A stretch of 64,000 nucleotides of DNA from Hoeflea sp. 108 (lineage in GTDB: Bacteria > Pseudomonadota > Alphaproteobacteria > Rhizobiales > Rhizobiaceae). A program made the translations under genes and the position numbers. The stretch lies in the NCBI RefSeq assembly GCF_000372965.1, contig NZ_KB890024.1, positions 3,412,839 through 3,476,838 on the forward strand, read 5' to 3'. The notes under the pieces are model-generated. The model saw only the letters and a program-made list of their open reading frames with translations. It searched no databases and had not been told where the DNA came from. This document shows, piece by piece, positions 43,744-52,676 of this stretch; within the stretch, counting starts at the first letter, position 1; each line of letters starts with the position of its first letter.

Positions 43744-43769
43744 CATAATGGAAACGAATGTATATTATG
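43744..43769. promoter_or_regulatory. Candidate LysR operator between the DUF1127 and LysR genes
   Basis: Inverted repeat CATAAT-N14-ATTATG (43744-43749, 43764-43769) in the 88-base divergent gap, 20 bases before the LysR start. Position suits autoregulation plus control of DUF1127. Confidence 0.35.
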
Positions 43770-43788
43770 ACCTCGATAAGAGGTCCTT

Positions 43789-44661
43789 ATGCCATACAAC
43801 ATCGATATCGCGTTGCTGAGGGCATTCCTGGCCGTGGTCGACACCGGCGGGATGACCAGTTCGGCCAAAGTGCTCAACCTCACACAGGCGGCCGTCAGCC
43901 AGCAGGTCAAGCGGCTCGAGGACAGTTTCGGCTGCGCCCTCTTCGAGCGCGACCGCAAGGGCCTGAAACTGACGCCAACGGGCGAGCGCCTTGTCGTCCA
44001 GGCGCGCCGCCTCGTCCGCAACAATGACGAGGTCTGGTCGGCGATGAACGAAGCCGAATTCGAGGGAGAAATCCGCCTCGGCATTCCTTCCGATTTCGTC
44101 CGTTGCTTCGGCGCTCCCATCCTCAAGCAATTCGACCAGGCCTGGCCGCGCGTGCGCGTGTCACTCATTTGCGACATAACCCAGCGCCTGCTTGAAAAGC
44201 TCGATGGCGGCGAGGTCGACCTGACCTTCGCGGTGGAGAAAAAATGCGGCCACAATGGCGAGACGCTGCTGTCCGACCCGTTGGTCTGGGTCGGCGCCAA
44301 GGGTGGCCAGGCCTATGAGCGCGATCCGCTGCCCATATCGACTGATGACGAAACCTGCATGCTGCGACCCTTTGCGCTCAAGGCACTGGCAGACCAGGGA
44401 CGGGTCTGGCGCTGGGTCTGCGAAGACAGCAATTTCGATCCCATCCTGGCGACACTCGACGCCGATATTGCGGTGGCGCCGCTGCTCGCTTCGACCGTAC
44501 CGCCGGGCTTTGAAATCCTGGGCGAGCGGCATGGGCTGCCGTCCTTGCCGAGCTTCTGGATCAATCTCTATCAGCCGCATGCAGGCCCGACGCGCCTTTC
44601 CCAGGAACTGGCATTGCACATACGCGACGTGGTCGGCGCCCGTTCGCAAGTTCTTGCCTGA
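43789..44661 (+). CDS. LysR-family transcriptional regulator
   Basis: A 290-residue regulator with N-terminal helix-turn-helix (LRAFLAVVDTGGMTSSAKVL, NLTQAAVSQQVKRLE) and a substrate-binding domain. GAGG precedes ATG 43789. Head-to-head with DUF1127, an arrangement seen repeatedly in Rhizobiales, so it likely controls that gene. Inducer unknown. Confidence 0.9.
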   Translation: MPYNIDIALLRAFLAVVDTGGMTSSAKVLNLTQAAVSQQVKRLEDSFGCALFERDRKGLKLTPTGERLVVQARRLVRNNDEVWSAMNEAEFEGEIRLGIPSDFVRCFGAPILKQFDQAWPRVRVSLICDITQRLLEKLDGGEVDLTFAVEKKCGHNGETLLSDPLVWVGAKGGQAYERDPLPISTDDETCMLRPFALKALADQGRVWRWVCEDSNFDPILATLDADIAVAPLLASTVPPGFEILGERHGLPSLPSFWINLYQPHAGPTRLSQELALHIRDVVGARSQVLA

Positions 44662-44859
44662 TCCAGCTCGCTGTTTCAGCACAGAACCGCGCGCCTTCGG
44701 CCCGCCTCGGCTGCGGTGGAAAAAATGTCGTCGGCCATGTCGACCTGGGCGGACTTCGTTCGTCCTAGTGGCGAGGCATCGGCCGAAGGCGGCCAACGAT
44801 GCCTGCAACAGACGCCGCAAAAGGCGGTGATTGGCTCGTAACGAGGAACGGAGACTGAA

Positions 44860-45288
44860 ATGTCTGAAGCACAGAAGATCGACTACCCCGCACCGAAGGT
44901 TCTTGGCGGCCTGGTCGCCTATCTGCAGGTCGACGGCGCCCTGAAGGCGGCCGAGTTCTACAAGCGTGCCTTCGGCGCCGAGACCATTTTTGCGGTCCCG
45001 GCGGACGAAAAGGGACGGACCATGCATGTCCATCTCTACGTCAACGGCTCGTCGATGATGCTGAGCGATGCCTTTCCCGAGCACGGCCATGCGCACGAAA
45101 AGGCGCAGGGCTATACCATGCAGCTCATCCTCGGCGACGACATCGACGCCTGGTGGAAGCGCGCTGTGGATGCCGGCTGCGAGGTTGAGGTGCCGCTCGA
45201 CGTCATGTTCTGGGGCGACCGCTGGGGCCGGCTCCGCGATCCCTTCGGCGTCGCCTGGGCGATGAACGCGCCGGTCAAGCCGGCCTGA
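44860..45288 (+). CDS. VOC-superfamily protein (PhnB/glyoxalase-like)
   Basis: A 142-residue protein with two paired beta-alpha-beta-beta-beta units: GGLVAYLQVDGALKAAEFYK with FKR-AFGAE, and later MQLILGDDIDAWWKRAVDAG and MFWGDRWGRLRDPFG. This is the PhnB-like group of vicinal-oxygen-chelate proteins, used in antibiotic resistance or unknown metabolism. GGAG precedes the start. Function not assignable. Confidence 0.88.
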   Translation: MSEAQKIDYPAPKVLGGLVAYLQVDGALKAAEFYKRAFGAETIFAVPADEKGRTMHVHLYVNGSSMMLSDAFPEHGHAHEKAQGYTMQLILGDDIDAWWKRAVDAGCEVEVPLDVMFWGDRWGRLRDPFGVAWAMNAPVKPA

Positions 45289-45301
45289 TCCAAGGCTAGC
45301 C

Positions 45302-45325
45302 GCTGCGCGCCTGAAGGCGCGCAGC
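45302..45325. terminator. Hairpin between the VOC and GST genes
   Basis: Perfect 10-bp stem (arm GCTGCGCGCC, 45302-45311 with 45316-45325) with TGAA tetraloop between two convergent genes. Likely bidirectional terminator without a T-run. Confidence 0.5.
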
Positions 45326-45328
45326 ACC

Positions 45329-45946
45329 TCAGCGGTCGTGCGTCTCGCCCGACAGCGGCGTCGCCAGCATCGACGGCCGTTGCTCGAATGCGTCGAACCA
45401 GCGCGTCAGCCGCTGCCGCCCGCGAAACGACGGCAGGTCGCGAAACGCCATCCACGACAGCGCGGTCGCCAGCGCGATATGCCCGACATGCAGGGGCGCG
45501 TCGGCATCCACGGCGGCTTCGAGCCAGTCATAGGTCGCCTCGATCTTGTCCCGGTAACCCTCGGCAAGCGCCTCGTAGCGCAGTTGCTCGGGCCGCCTTT
45601 CGGTTTCCCAGCGCAAGCCGATGCCGGTCTGCGCCAGCCCTTGCGCCACCGCCTGCAGCCGCAGCGCCTGCCAACGGACCTCGCCTTCTCCAGGGATCAG
45701 CTTCCGCCCGTCATGCAGCGTGTCGAGATAGGCGCAGATGACATCGGAATCGAGGATCGGCTCGCCGTCCGCCTGCATCAGGACAGGCACTTTCCCCAGC
45801 GGGTTTTCGGCATAGACGCGATCATTGCGCAGCGTCGGGCTGGTTTCCTGGTGGATGACCTCGAGCCGGTCGGCGAGGCCCGCCTCGTGGGCGAACACCA
45901 GCGCCTTGCGGGCAAAGGGCGAATGGGTCTGGTAATAGAGGATCAT
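45329..45946 (-). CDS. Glutathione S-transferase family protein
   Basis: A 205-residue protein: thioredoxin-like N-terminal domain with YYQTHSPFARKALVF, NPLGKVPVL (cis-proline) and ILDSDVICAYLD, then a helical C-terminal domain with HIALATALSWMAF. ATG 45946 is used; GTG 45958 would add four residues. It conjugates or reduces substrates with glutathione; the lineage is uncharacterised. Confidence 0.88.
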   Translation of the reverse strand: MILYYQTHSPFARKALVFAHEAGLADRLEVIHQETSPTLRNDRVYAENPLGKVPVLMQADGEPILDSDVICAYLDTLHDGRKLIPGEGEVRWQALRLQAVAQGLAQTGIGLRWETERRPEQLRYEALAEGYRDKIEATYDWLEAAVDADAPLHVGHIALATALSWMAFRDLPSFRGRQRLTRWFDAFEQRPSMLATPLSGETHDR

Positions 45947-46158
45947 CTGCTGTCGCACCGTCTGGCCGTTGTCGTAAGCGGCAATTCATAGGGCAAGGCG
46001 GGCGAGAATTGCGCTCTGTTGCGGCCGCCGCGCTGCAAGTTAGTTTCGCCGGACCGCCCCGCCGCGAGCGGCCCCGCCGATCTTTATGCTTTCCCTATAA
46101 ATCTCCCTGCCGCTGCGTCTCGAACCTTCACGCGGTGCAGCCCTATCTCTGTTCCACC

Positions 46159-46566
46159 ATGAAGCCCGACCCGACATTGGCCGACCGCATCGCCGCTGCA
46201 AGAATCCTGCGCGAGCATCATGTCTGGGCGGTGGCAGCGAGCTTCGCGGCGATCGAGGATCGTGCGTTGACCACACGCCGGCGCTTCCAGTCGCTGATGG
46301 CAGCCGATGCGCTGCTCGACGCCGTGACGCTGCTTGCCCAAAGCGCCGAGCCGCCGCGCGCCATCGAAACGCTTACCCTGCACGACGGCCGCTGGCAGTG
46401 CGCCATGCGCGCCGGATCGTCGGCACGGCTGCGCAAGGCCGAACATGCCGATCTCGCCGCAGCCGTGCTGATGGCTCTGCTCAGGACCTTTCCGCAGCGA
46501 TCCCGACGCGGCCCAAGGCCGGCGTCCCCTCTCCAGCCCAACAGGAGTTTTTTCCATGACCACTGA
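46159..46566 (+). CDS. Hypothetical protein overlapping the DapA-family gene
   Basis: A 135-residue protein; I recognise no family. Helical N-terminal half (TLADRIAAARILREHHVWAV) and helix AEHADLAAAVLMALLRTF near the end. The stop overlaps the DapA-family gene by 11 bases, and the ribosome-binding site AGGAG of that gene lies within this frame, so the two are probably co-translated. No ribosome-binding site for this gene was clear. Confidence 0.5.
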   Translation: MKPDPTLADRIAAARILREHHVWAVAASFAAIEDRALTTRRRFQSLMAADALLDAVTLLAQSAEPPRAIETLTLHDGRWQCAMRAGSSARLRKAEHADLAAAVLMALLRTFPQRSRRGPRPASPLQPNRSFFHDH

Positions 46567-47512
46567 CCAGCTTCGCCGGCGCCTGTTCGGCGCCATGTCG
46601 GCGCTCGTCACCCCCTTCCGGGGTGGCGAGGTCGACCTCGCCGCACTTGCCGCGCTGACGGAATGGCAGATCAGCGAAGGCATCAACGGCCTGGTGCCCT
46701 GCGGCACGACAGGGGAAGCGCCGACGCTTGCCTGGCACGAGCGCATCGCCGTCATCCGCACCTGCGTCGCGGTCTCTGCCGGGCGCGTGCCTGTCATTGC
46801 CGGAACCGGCAGCAACAGCACCGATGCGACCGTGGCCTTCACGGCGGCCTCGCGCGACTTCGGCGCCGATGCGGTCCTAATCGTCACGCCCTATTACAAC
46901 AGGCCGACGCAGAGCGGCATCGTCAGGCATTTCGAGACGGTCGCGGCAAAGGTCGACATCCCCATCATCGTCTACAACGTGCCTTCCCGCACCGGCGTCG
47001 ACCTTGCGCCCGAAACCATGGCGCGGCTCGCCGACATCCCTTCGATCGTCGGCTTCAAGGACGCCACCGGCGACCTGTCGCGCCAGATGGCCCAGTCCCA
47101 GCGTTTCGGCAGCCGCTTCGTCGCCCTGTCGGGGCATGACGCCACTGCCTTCGGCTTCAACACCATGGGCGGCAGCGGTACCATCTCGGTCGTCGCCAAT
47201 GTCGTCCCGCGCCTGTGCGTCGACATGCACGACGCCTGCCGGCGGGGCGACACCCACACCGCCCGCGCCATTCAGCAGCGCCTGCGCCCGCTGATTGCGG
47301 CGCTCGAACGCGAGACCAATCCGGTGCCGGTGAAATATGCGCTGCACGCCATGGGCAGGATCCAGCCCGATATGCGCCTGCCTTTGCTCGAGGCCGAGCC
47401 GGAGACGGCGGCAGCGATCCGCACTGCCTTGACCGCTTTCGAACCGCAGCCGCGCCTGCGCGCCGCCCGCCCCGCACGCCCGGGGCCCGGCTTCATCAGG
47501 CGGCACCTGTGA
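46556..47512 (+). CDS. Dihydrodipicolinate synthase / N-acetylneuraminate lyase (DapA) family enzyme
   Basis: A 318-residue class I aldolase-like TIM barrel. Family residues are visible: CGTTGEAPTL with the double threonine, PYYNRPTQSGI with the tyrosine, YNVPSRTGVDL, and Schiff-base lysine in VGFKDATGD. Normal DapA makes 4-hydroxytetrahydrodipicolinate for lysine and diaminopimelate. The C-terminal 30 residues are proline/arginine-rich and unlike standard DapA, so this may be a paralogue with another substrate. AGGAG precedes the start. The small gene at 47632 follows. Confidence 0.85.
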   Translation: MTTDQLRRRLFGAMSALVTPFRGGEVDLAALAALTEWQISEGINGLVPCGTTGEAPTLAWHERIAVIRTCVAVSAGRVPVIAGTGSNSTDATVAFTAASRDFGADAVLIVTPYYNRPTQSGIVRHFETVAAKVDIPIIVYNVPSRTGVDLAPETMARLADIPSIVGFKDATGDLSRQMAQSQRFGSRFVALSGHDATAFGFNTMGGSGTISVVANVVPRLCVDMHDACRRGDTHTARAIQQRLRPLIAALERETNPVPVKYALHAMGRIQPDMRLPLLEAEPETAAAIRTALTAFEPQPRLRAARPARPGPGFIRRHL

Positions 47513-47631
47513 AATCCCGATGTCCTTGTCCTTCGCCCTCAATCGAAACCCTATGGCGAAGGCCTCGCATCATCAGTGCAGACGCGGTTCGACCGCATCG
47601 CTTTGAAAGAACTTCAGGAAAGGCAAAAATC

Positions 47632-47880
47632 ATGGGCAGCGCTGCTCACGACATCCATCCGGCACTCCACAGCCATCGCTTCATGGTCGGCCGCGACGCC
47701 TCCGGCCACTGGGTGGTCAGCGACGAAAAGGCCATGGTCGGCGGCATCTTCGCCGACAGGGAATCGGCGGTGCGGTTTGCGCTGGCCGAAAGCGATCATG
47801 TGCCCGGCGCGGTGTTCTGCGCCCCCGCCGAAATCACCCTGAGCCTCGATCCGGTCTTTCCGGAGCCTCGTCGCAACTGA
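47632..47880 (+). CDS. Small hypothetical protein (82 residues)
   Basis: Start ATG 47632 with AGGAAAGG upstream. Body of the form HRFMVGRDASGHWVVSDEKA, then FADRESAVRFALAES, resembling small rhizobial proteins of the DUF2188-like type. Soluble; no known function. Lies 120 bases after the DapA-family gene. Confidence 0.62.
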   Translation: MGSAAHDIHPALHSHRFMVGRDASGHWVVSDEKAMVGGIFADRESAVRFALAESDHVPGAVFCAPAEITLSLDPVFPEPRRN

Positions 47881-48009
47881 CGCGCTGGCGTGCCTCGGGC
47901 TTATCGGCCCGAGGCACCTCCTCGGCACGGAAGGCGCTGGTCCTGGGAGGATGACACGCGCAATCCGTATGCGAGCCCCGCCACAGCGTGAGCAGCGTCC
48001 TGGCAAGCG

Positions 48010-49227
48010 TCATGCCGCCGACTTCTCCCAGTCCGGAAACGGATCGGCGAGATTGCGCCAGAGTTCGGGGGCAAAACCTTCCGCGTCGACAAGGCAGCTG
48101 TCGAGTTCGGCGCGGATGCGCACCTCGTTCATCGGGTGGCAACCGATGAAGACGATCTCCTGCCGCCGATCGCCCCAGACGGGATCGAGATAAGGCTGCA
48201 TCGCCGCCTGCCATTCGGCATGGTCGGGCCAGCGCGACCTCGGCACCGCGGCCCACCACAGGCCCCGCCTGGCGGTGCGCACCAGGGCGCCGGCCTGGCT
48301 CAGCTCGCCGACATGCTGCGGCCGCGTCGCCAGCCAGAAGAAGCCTTTGGCCCGGATCACGCCTGGCCACTCCCTCGATATGAATGCCTTGAGTTTTACA
48401 GGGTCGAACGGTCGACGGGCGCGGTAGACGAAGGAGCTGACGCCATATTCCTGCGTCTCCGGCACATGATCTGCGAAACCGTGCAGTTCCTTGAACCACA
48501 GCGGATGCTGCTCGGCGCGGTCGAAGTCGAAGCGGCCGGTGTCGAGCACCTCCGCCAGCGGCACCGCGCCAAAATCGACCTCAACCACATGGGCATCGGG
48601 GTTCAGCGCCCGGATGATCCTGCGCGCCGCCTCGATGTCGTCGCGGCTTGCCGCCGACACCTTGTTGAGCACCACCACGTCGGCGAACTCGATCTGCTCC
48701 ACCAAGAGGTCGACCAAAGTGCGTTCGTCGCCCGCGCCGAGCGACTGGCCCCTGTCGCGCAGGAACTCCGACGAGGCATAGTCCTTAAGCAGGTTCGCCG
48801 CGTCGACCACCGTCACCATCGTGTCGAGCCGCGCCACGTCGGACAGGCTTTCGCCATGCTCGTCGCGGAACTCGAAGGTCGAGGCCACAGGCAGCGGCTC
48901 GGAAATGCCGCTCGATTCGATCAGCAGGTAGTCGAAGCGCCCCTGTTCGGCCAGCTCCCTGACGCTCTTGAGCAGGTCGTCGCGCAGCGTGCAGCAGATG
49001 CAGCCATTGCTGAGCTCGACCAGCTTTTCCTCGGTCCGCGACAGGTTGGCGCCGCCATCGCGCAGCAGTGCTGCATCGATGTTCACCTCGCTCATGTCGT
49101 TGACGATGACCGCGACCTTGCGGCCTTCCCTGTTGTTGAGAACGTGGTTGAGAAGCGTCGTCTTCCCCGCCCCCAGGAAGCCCGACAGGACCGTCACGGG
49201 CAGGCGTCTTGCTGTTCGCACCGGCAC
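48010..49227 (-). CDS. COG0523 GTPase (CobW/ZigA type), likely zinc metallochaperone
   Basis: A 405-residue G3E-family GTPase: Walker A SGFLGAGKTTLL, the metal motif NGCICCTLRDDLL (CxCC) and IESSGISEPLPV, then a CobW C-terminal domain (LKAFISREWPGVIRAKGFFW) with a histidine-rich stretch. The start is GTG 49227 with AAGGAG upstream. A Zur-like box lies 34 bases before the start, which points to zinc scarcity control as for ZigA/YeiR-type members. It delivers zinc or cobalt to client enzymes. Confidence 0.9.
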   Translation of the reverse strand: MPVRTARRLPVTVLSGFLGAGKTTLLNHVLNNREGRKVAVIVNDMSEVNIDAALLRDGGANLSRTEEKLVELSNGCICCTLRDDLLKSVRELAEQGRFDYLLIESSGISEPLPVASTFEFRDEHGESLSDVARLDTMVTVVDAANLLKDYASSEFLRDRGQSLGAGDERTLVDLLVEQIEFADVVVLNKVSAASRDDIEAARRIIRALNPDAHVVEVDFGAVPLAEVLDTGRFDFDRAEQHPLWFKELHGFADHVPETQEYGVSSFVYRARRPFDPVKLKAFISREWPGVIRAKGFFWLATRPQHVGELSQAGALVRTARRGLWWAAVPRSRWPDHAEWQAAMQPYLDPVWGDRRQEIVFIGCHPMNEVRIRAELDSCLVDAEGFAPELWRNLADPFPDWEKSAA

Positions 49228-49261
49228 GATGCTCTCCTTGCTGCATTTCGATGCGGTATCA

Positions 49262-49279
49262 ATAATGTTATACCATTAC
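49262..49279. promoter_or_regulatory. Candidate Zur box upstream of the COG0523 GTPase
   Basis: ATAATG-TTATAC-CATTAC, an 18-bp near-palindrome (AATG/CATT core) 34 bases upstream of the GTG start. It resembles the GTAATGTNATAACATTAC-type Zur sites of Rhizobiales. Near a Zn-chaperone gene this is a natural place for zinc repression. Confidence 0.6.
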
Positions 49280-49332
49280 AGTCGTCAAGCCATCTTTGGT
49301 GCGAAGAAAGCCCGGCTGAGCAACTCCGCCCG

Positions 49333-49812
49333 TTAGCCGAGCGGCACGGTCAGGCCGGCCTTGACCCGGTCCATCGCGACCAGCGTGCGGAAGCGCTTGA
49401 TGTTGGGATTGGCGAAGAACAGCCGCCGGGTCAGCGCCTCATATTCAGCCATCGACGTCACCGTCACGATCAGCACGAAGTCGGCCTCGCCGGTGACATA
49501 GTAGCATTGCTGCACTTCGGGTGCTGCGGCAAAGCTCGCCTTGACGGCGTCGAGCAGGTCTATCTTCTCGCTCTCGACTGCGATCTCGACGACGATGGTG
49601 ATCGGTCGGCCGACCTTGCCGGGGTCGATGACGGCGACATTGGCCGAGATCACGCCTGTTTCCTCCAGGCGCTTGATGCGGCGCTGCACGGCCGGCGCCG
49701 ACAGGTTGACGGCCTCGCCGATCTCGCGTTGCGGCGTGGCGTTGTCGTGCTGCAGGATGTCGAGGATCTTGAGGTCGAACTCGTCAAGTTCGGGCAAGGC
49801 GGATCGGATCAA
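49333..49812 (-). CDS. Lrp/AsnC-family regulator
   Basis: A 159-residue regulator: N-terminal helix-turn-helix (DLKILDILQHDNATPQREIG, NLSAPAVQRRIKRLEETG) and RAM domain. The start is TTG 49812 with GAGGG ahead. It diverges from the diaminopropionate ammonia-lyase gene by 102 bases and probably regulates it. Confidence 0.88.
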   Translation of the reverse strand: MIRSALPELDEFDLKILDILQHDNATPQREIGEAVNLSAPAVQRRIKRLEETGVISANVAVIDPGKVGRPITIVVEIAVESEKIDLLDAVKASFAAAPEVQQCYYVTGEADFVLIVTVTSMAEYEALTRRLFFANPNIKRFRTLVAMDRVKAGLTVPLG

Positions 49813-49914
49813 GAGACACCCTCACGAAACAAAATTGCACAAATCGAGCCGGATTAGAGCGCCTTTCTCACTCCGCTTGCAATATCAATGCATCGAGGCA
49901 GGAGATTCAGACGC

Positions 49915-51123
49915 ATGCTCATCCGCAACCAGCACCCTGATTATCGCAAGCCGCTTGCATCTGGGGATGCCGAAACCCTCGGTGTCGAGGCGGGTGAAGC
50001 CGTCGCGCGATTCCTCGAGCATCGGCCCAATCACCGCGCCACCCCGCTGCGTGCTTTGCCCGCCCTCGCCCGCGATCTCGACGTCGGCGCGATCCAGCTC
50101 AAGGACGAAGGCTACCGCCTCGGCCTCGGCAGCTTCAAGGCGCTCGGCGGCGCCTATGCAGTCATCCGCCTGGTGCTCGAAACGGCCGAGGCCAGGCTCG
50201 GCCGGCCGGTCGGCATCGACGAGCTGCTCTCCCCTGACGTCGCCAGGATCGCCACGTCGATGACCTTCGGCTGCGCCACCGATGGCAACCATGGCCGCTC
50301 GGTCGCGCAAGGCGCCCAGCTTGTCGGCGCACGTTCGGTGATCTTCGTCCATGGCGGCGTCAGCGACAACAGGGTCGAGGCCATTGCCCGCTACGGCGCC
50401 GAGATGGTGCGCGTCGCCGGCACCTATGACGATTCGGTCGCCGAAGCGGCACGGGTCTGCGGAGCCAAGGGCTGGACCGTCGTCTCCGATACGTCATGGC
50501 CCGGCTACGAACGCATCCCGGGCCTGGTCATGCAGGGCTACACGGCGATCATGCGCGAGGCGCTGGAAAAGCTGCCGCAGCCGCCGACCCATGTCTTCGT
50601 CCAGGCCGGCGTCGGCGGCATCGCCGCTGCCATGGCCGCCTATCTCGACGCCCGCCTCGGCGACGAACGCCCGACCTTCGTCGTGGTCGACCCGGCCCGC
50701 GCCGCCTGCATCTTCGAGACGGCGCGCGCCGGCGAACCGGTCAAGCTCAATCATGGCGAGCCGACCGTCATGGCGATGCTCGAATGCTACGAACCGTCGC
50801 TGCTCGCCTGGCGCATCCTGGCCCGCAAGGCCGACGCCTTCATGACCGTCGAGGACGAGGATGCGGTCGAGGTGATGAACCGGCTGGCGCGTCCGCTCGG
50901 CCACGATCCTGTCGTCGTTGCCGGCGAAAGCGGCGCTGCCGGCATGGCCGGGCTGTTCCGCGCCGCCCGCGACCCCGACATGCGCAAGTCCATCGGCCTC
51001 GACGCCCATTCGCGCGTGCTGCTCATCGTCACCGAGGGCGCCACCGATCCCGACCGCTACCGCGAGCTGGTCGGGCTGACACCGGCCGATCTCGCCGCCG
51101 GCCAGGAGGCCACGGCGAAGTAA
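49915..51123 (+). CDS. dpaL: Diaminopropionate ammonia-lyase
   Basis: A 402-residue PLP enzyme that converts 2,3-diaminopropionate to pyruvate and ammonia. The fold is the beta family: PLP lysine in LGSFKALGGAYA, TDGNHGRSVAQGA, the glycine-rich phosphate cup AGVGGIAAAM and GESGAAGMAG. The start at 49915 has AGGAG; a longer frame from 49888 is less likely. The divergent Lrp gene suggests control by an amino acid. Confidence 0.9.
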   Translation: MLIRNQHPDYRKPLASGDAETLGVEAGEAVARFLEHRPNHRATPLRALPALARDLDVGAIQLKDEGYRLGLGSFKALGGAYAVIRLVLETAEARLGRPVGIDELLSPDVARIATSMTFGCATDGNHGRSVAQGAQLVGARSVIFVHGGVSDNRVEAIARYGAEMVRVAGTYDDSVAEAARVCGAKGWTVVSDTSWPGYERIPGLVMQGYTAIMREALEKLPQPPTHVFVQAGVGGIAAAMAAYLDARLGDERPTFVVVDPARAACIFETARAGEPVKLNHGEPTVMAMLECYEPSLLAWRILARKADAFMTVEDEDAVEVMNRLARPLGHDPVVVAGESGAAGMAGLFRAARDPDMRKSIGLDAHSRVLLIVTEGATDPDRYRELVGLTPADLAAGQEATAK

Positions 51124-51260
51124 GCCAGCAGAATCCCCCTTGTGGGGAGGGAAGGGATCAGGCGTTTGAACCCCATTCGAAACGCCTGCCCTTCCCGCCA
51201 TGCTGTTGTAATCTGCGCCGGCTAGCTCTTTTCTCCATCCGCAATAGAGAGCCGTCGCCG

Positions 51261-52604
51261 ATGAACCTTGCCATGACCGCACACGCCTCGCTTTTCCCGT
51301 CCGAAGCCGAGATCAGCCAGATCCTGGTCGAGCGCATCGACCGGCAGCAACAGGGCGTCGGCATGGTCATAGGCACGTTCGGTCCAGCCGGCCGGCAGGT
51401 CGTCGCCCATGGGCGCTTCGGCGCATTCCACACGCGGCCTGTCGATGGCGACACCGTGTTCGAGATCGGCTCGATCACCAAGGTCTTCACCACGCTGCTG
51501 CTCGGCGAGATGGTCGGCCGCGGCGAAGTGGCGCTTGACGATCCCCTGGCAAGATACCTGCCCGCATCGGTGACGGTACCGACGCGCGCCGGCCGCCAGA
51601 TCACGCTGACCGACCTGGCCACCCACACCTCCGGCCTGCCGCGCCTGCCCGACAATTTCGCCCCTGATGACGACGAGAATCCCTATGCCGACTACACGGT
51701 CGAGCAGATGTACGATTTCCTCTCGGCCTACCAATTGCCGCGCGACATCGGCGACCACTATGAATATTCCAACCTCGGCATGGGCCTGCTCGGCCACGCG
51801 CTCGCCCGCGCCGCCGGCATGGAGTTCGCCCCCCTGCTGCACCAGCGCGTTCTGGCGCCGCTGCGCATGACCTCGACGGCAATCGACGCCACGCCCGAGA
51901 TGCAGGCGCGGCTGGCGCTGGGCCACGACGCCGACCTGATGCCTGTCGCCAACTGGGACCTGCCGACGCTGGCCGGCGCCGGCGCACTGAAATCGACGGT
52001 CGACGACCTGTTCAAGCTGATCGAGATGGTGCTGGAAGGCCGCCCATCGCAGCTTGCCAGGGCGTTCGAGACCACACTGTCGATCCGCCGCCCGACCGAC
52101 GATTCCGGCCCAGAGACCGCACTTGGCTGGCTCGTCTCCGGCGACGGCGACAACCAGGCGATTCTGCATGACGGCGGCACCGGCGGCTACCGCTCCTTCC
52201 TCGCCATCATGCCGGCGAAGCGCATCGGCGTCGTCGGCCTGTCCAACACGGCGACCGAAATCGGCGTCAACGACATCTGTGCCCACATCCTCGATCGCGA
52301 CAACCCGCTTTTGCCGGCGCCGCGCAAGCGCGTCGTCGCCAGGATCGATCCGAACCTCCATGACCGCTATGTCGGCATCTACAGGCTCGCCCCGAGCTTC
52401 GAGATCGCAATCACCCGCGATGCCGAAGGCCTCTTCGCCCAGGCGACCGGCCAGGGCCGCCACGAGATTTTTCCGGAGAACGACAGGCAGTTCTTTCTCA
52501 AGATCGTCGACGCCCAGATCAGCTTCGACATCGGGCCCGACGGCCGCGCCACCGCCCTGACCCTCCACCAGAACGGCCGCAACACGCTGGGGCCGCGAGT
52601 GTAG
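51261..52604 (+). CDS. Serine hydrolase of the beta-lactamase class C / D-aminopeptidase type
   Basis: A 447-residue enzyme. Active-site SxxK is SITK at residues 71-74, YSN in HYEYSNLGMG, and the KTG-equivalent HDGGTGGYRS; a C-terminal beta-barrel extension of about 110 residues follows. No obvious signal peptide, so location is unclear. Substrate could be a D-amino-acid ester or peptide. A bidirectional terminator follows. Confidence 0.85.
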   Translation: MNLAMTAHASLFPSEAEISQILVERIDRQQQGVGMVIGTFGPAGRQVVAHGRFGAFHTRPVDGDTVFEIGSITKVFTTLLLGEMVGRGEVALDDPLARYLPASVTVPTRAGRQITLTDLATHTSGLPRLPDNFAPDDDENPYADYTVEQMYDFLSAYQLPRDIGDHYEYSNLGMGLLGHALARAAGMEFAPLLHQRVLAPLRMTSTAIDATPEMQARLALGHDADLMPVANWDLPTLAGAGALKSTVDDLFKLIEMVLEGRPSQLARAFETTLSIRRPTDDSGPETALGWLVSGDGDNQAILHDGGTGGYRSFLAIMPAKRIGVVGLSNTATEIGVNDICAHILDRDNPLLPAPRKRVVARIDPNLHDRYVGIYRLAPSFEIAITRDAEGLFAQATGQGRHEIFPENDRQFFLKIVDAQISFDIGPDGRATALTLHQNGRNTLGPRV

Positions 52605-52628
52605 GAGCTTCAGTTCCGCGCCCGAACG

Positions 52629-52660
52629 AAAAAGCCGCCCCGAAGGGCGGCTTTTCTTTT
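52629..52660. terminator. Bidirectional terminator between the serine hydrolase and RND permease genes
   Basis: Stem AAAAAGCCGCCC with GGGCGGCTTTT, CGAA tetraloop, T-run on both strands. Convergent genes end on each side. Confidence 0.88.
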
Positions 52661-52676
52661 GGGGCCAACGGCAGGC

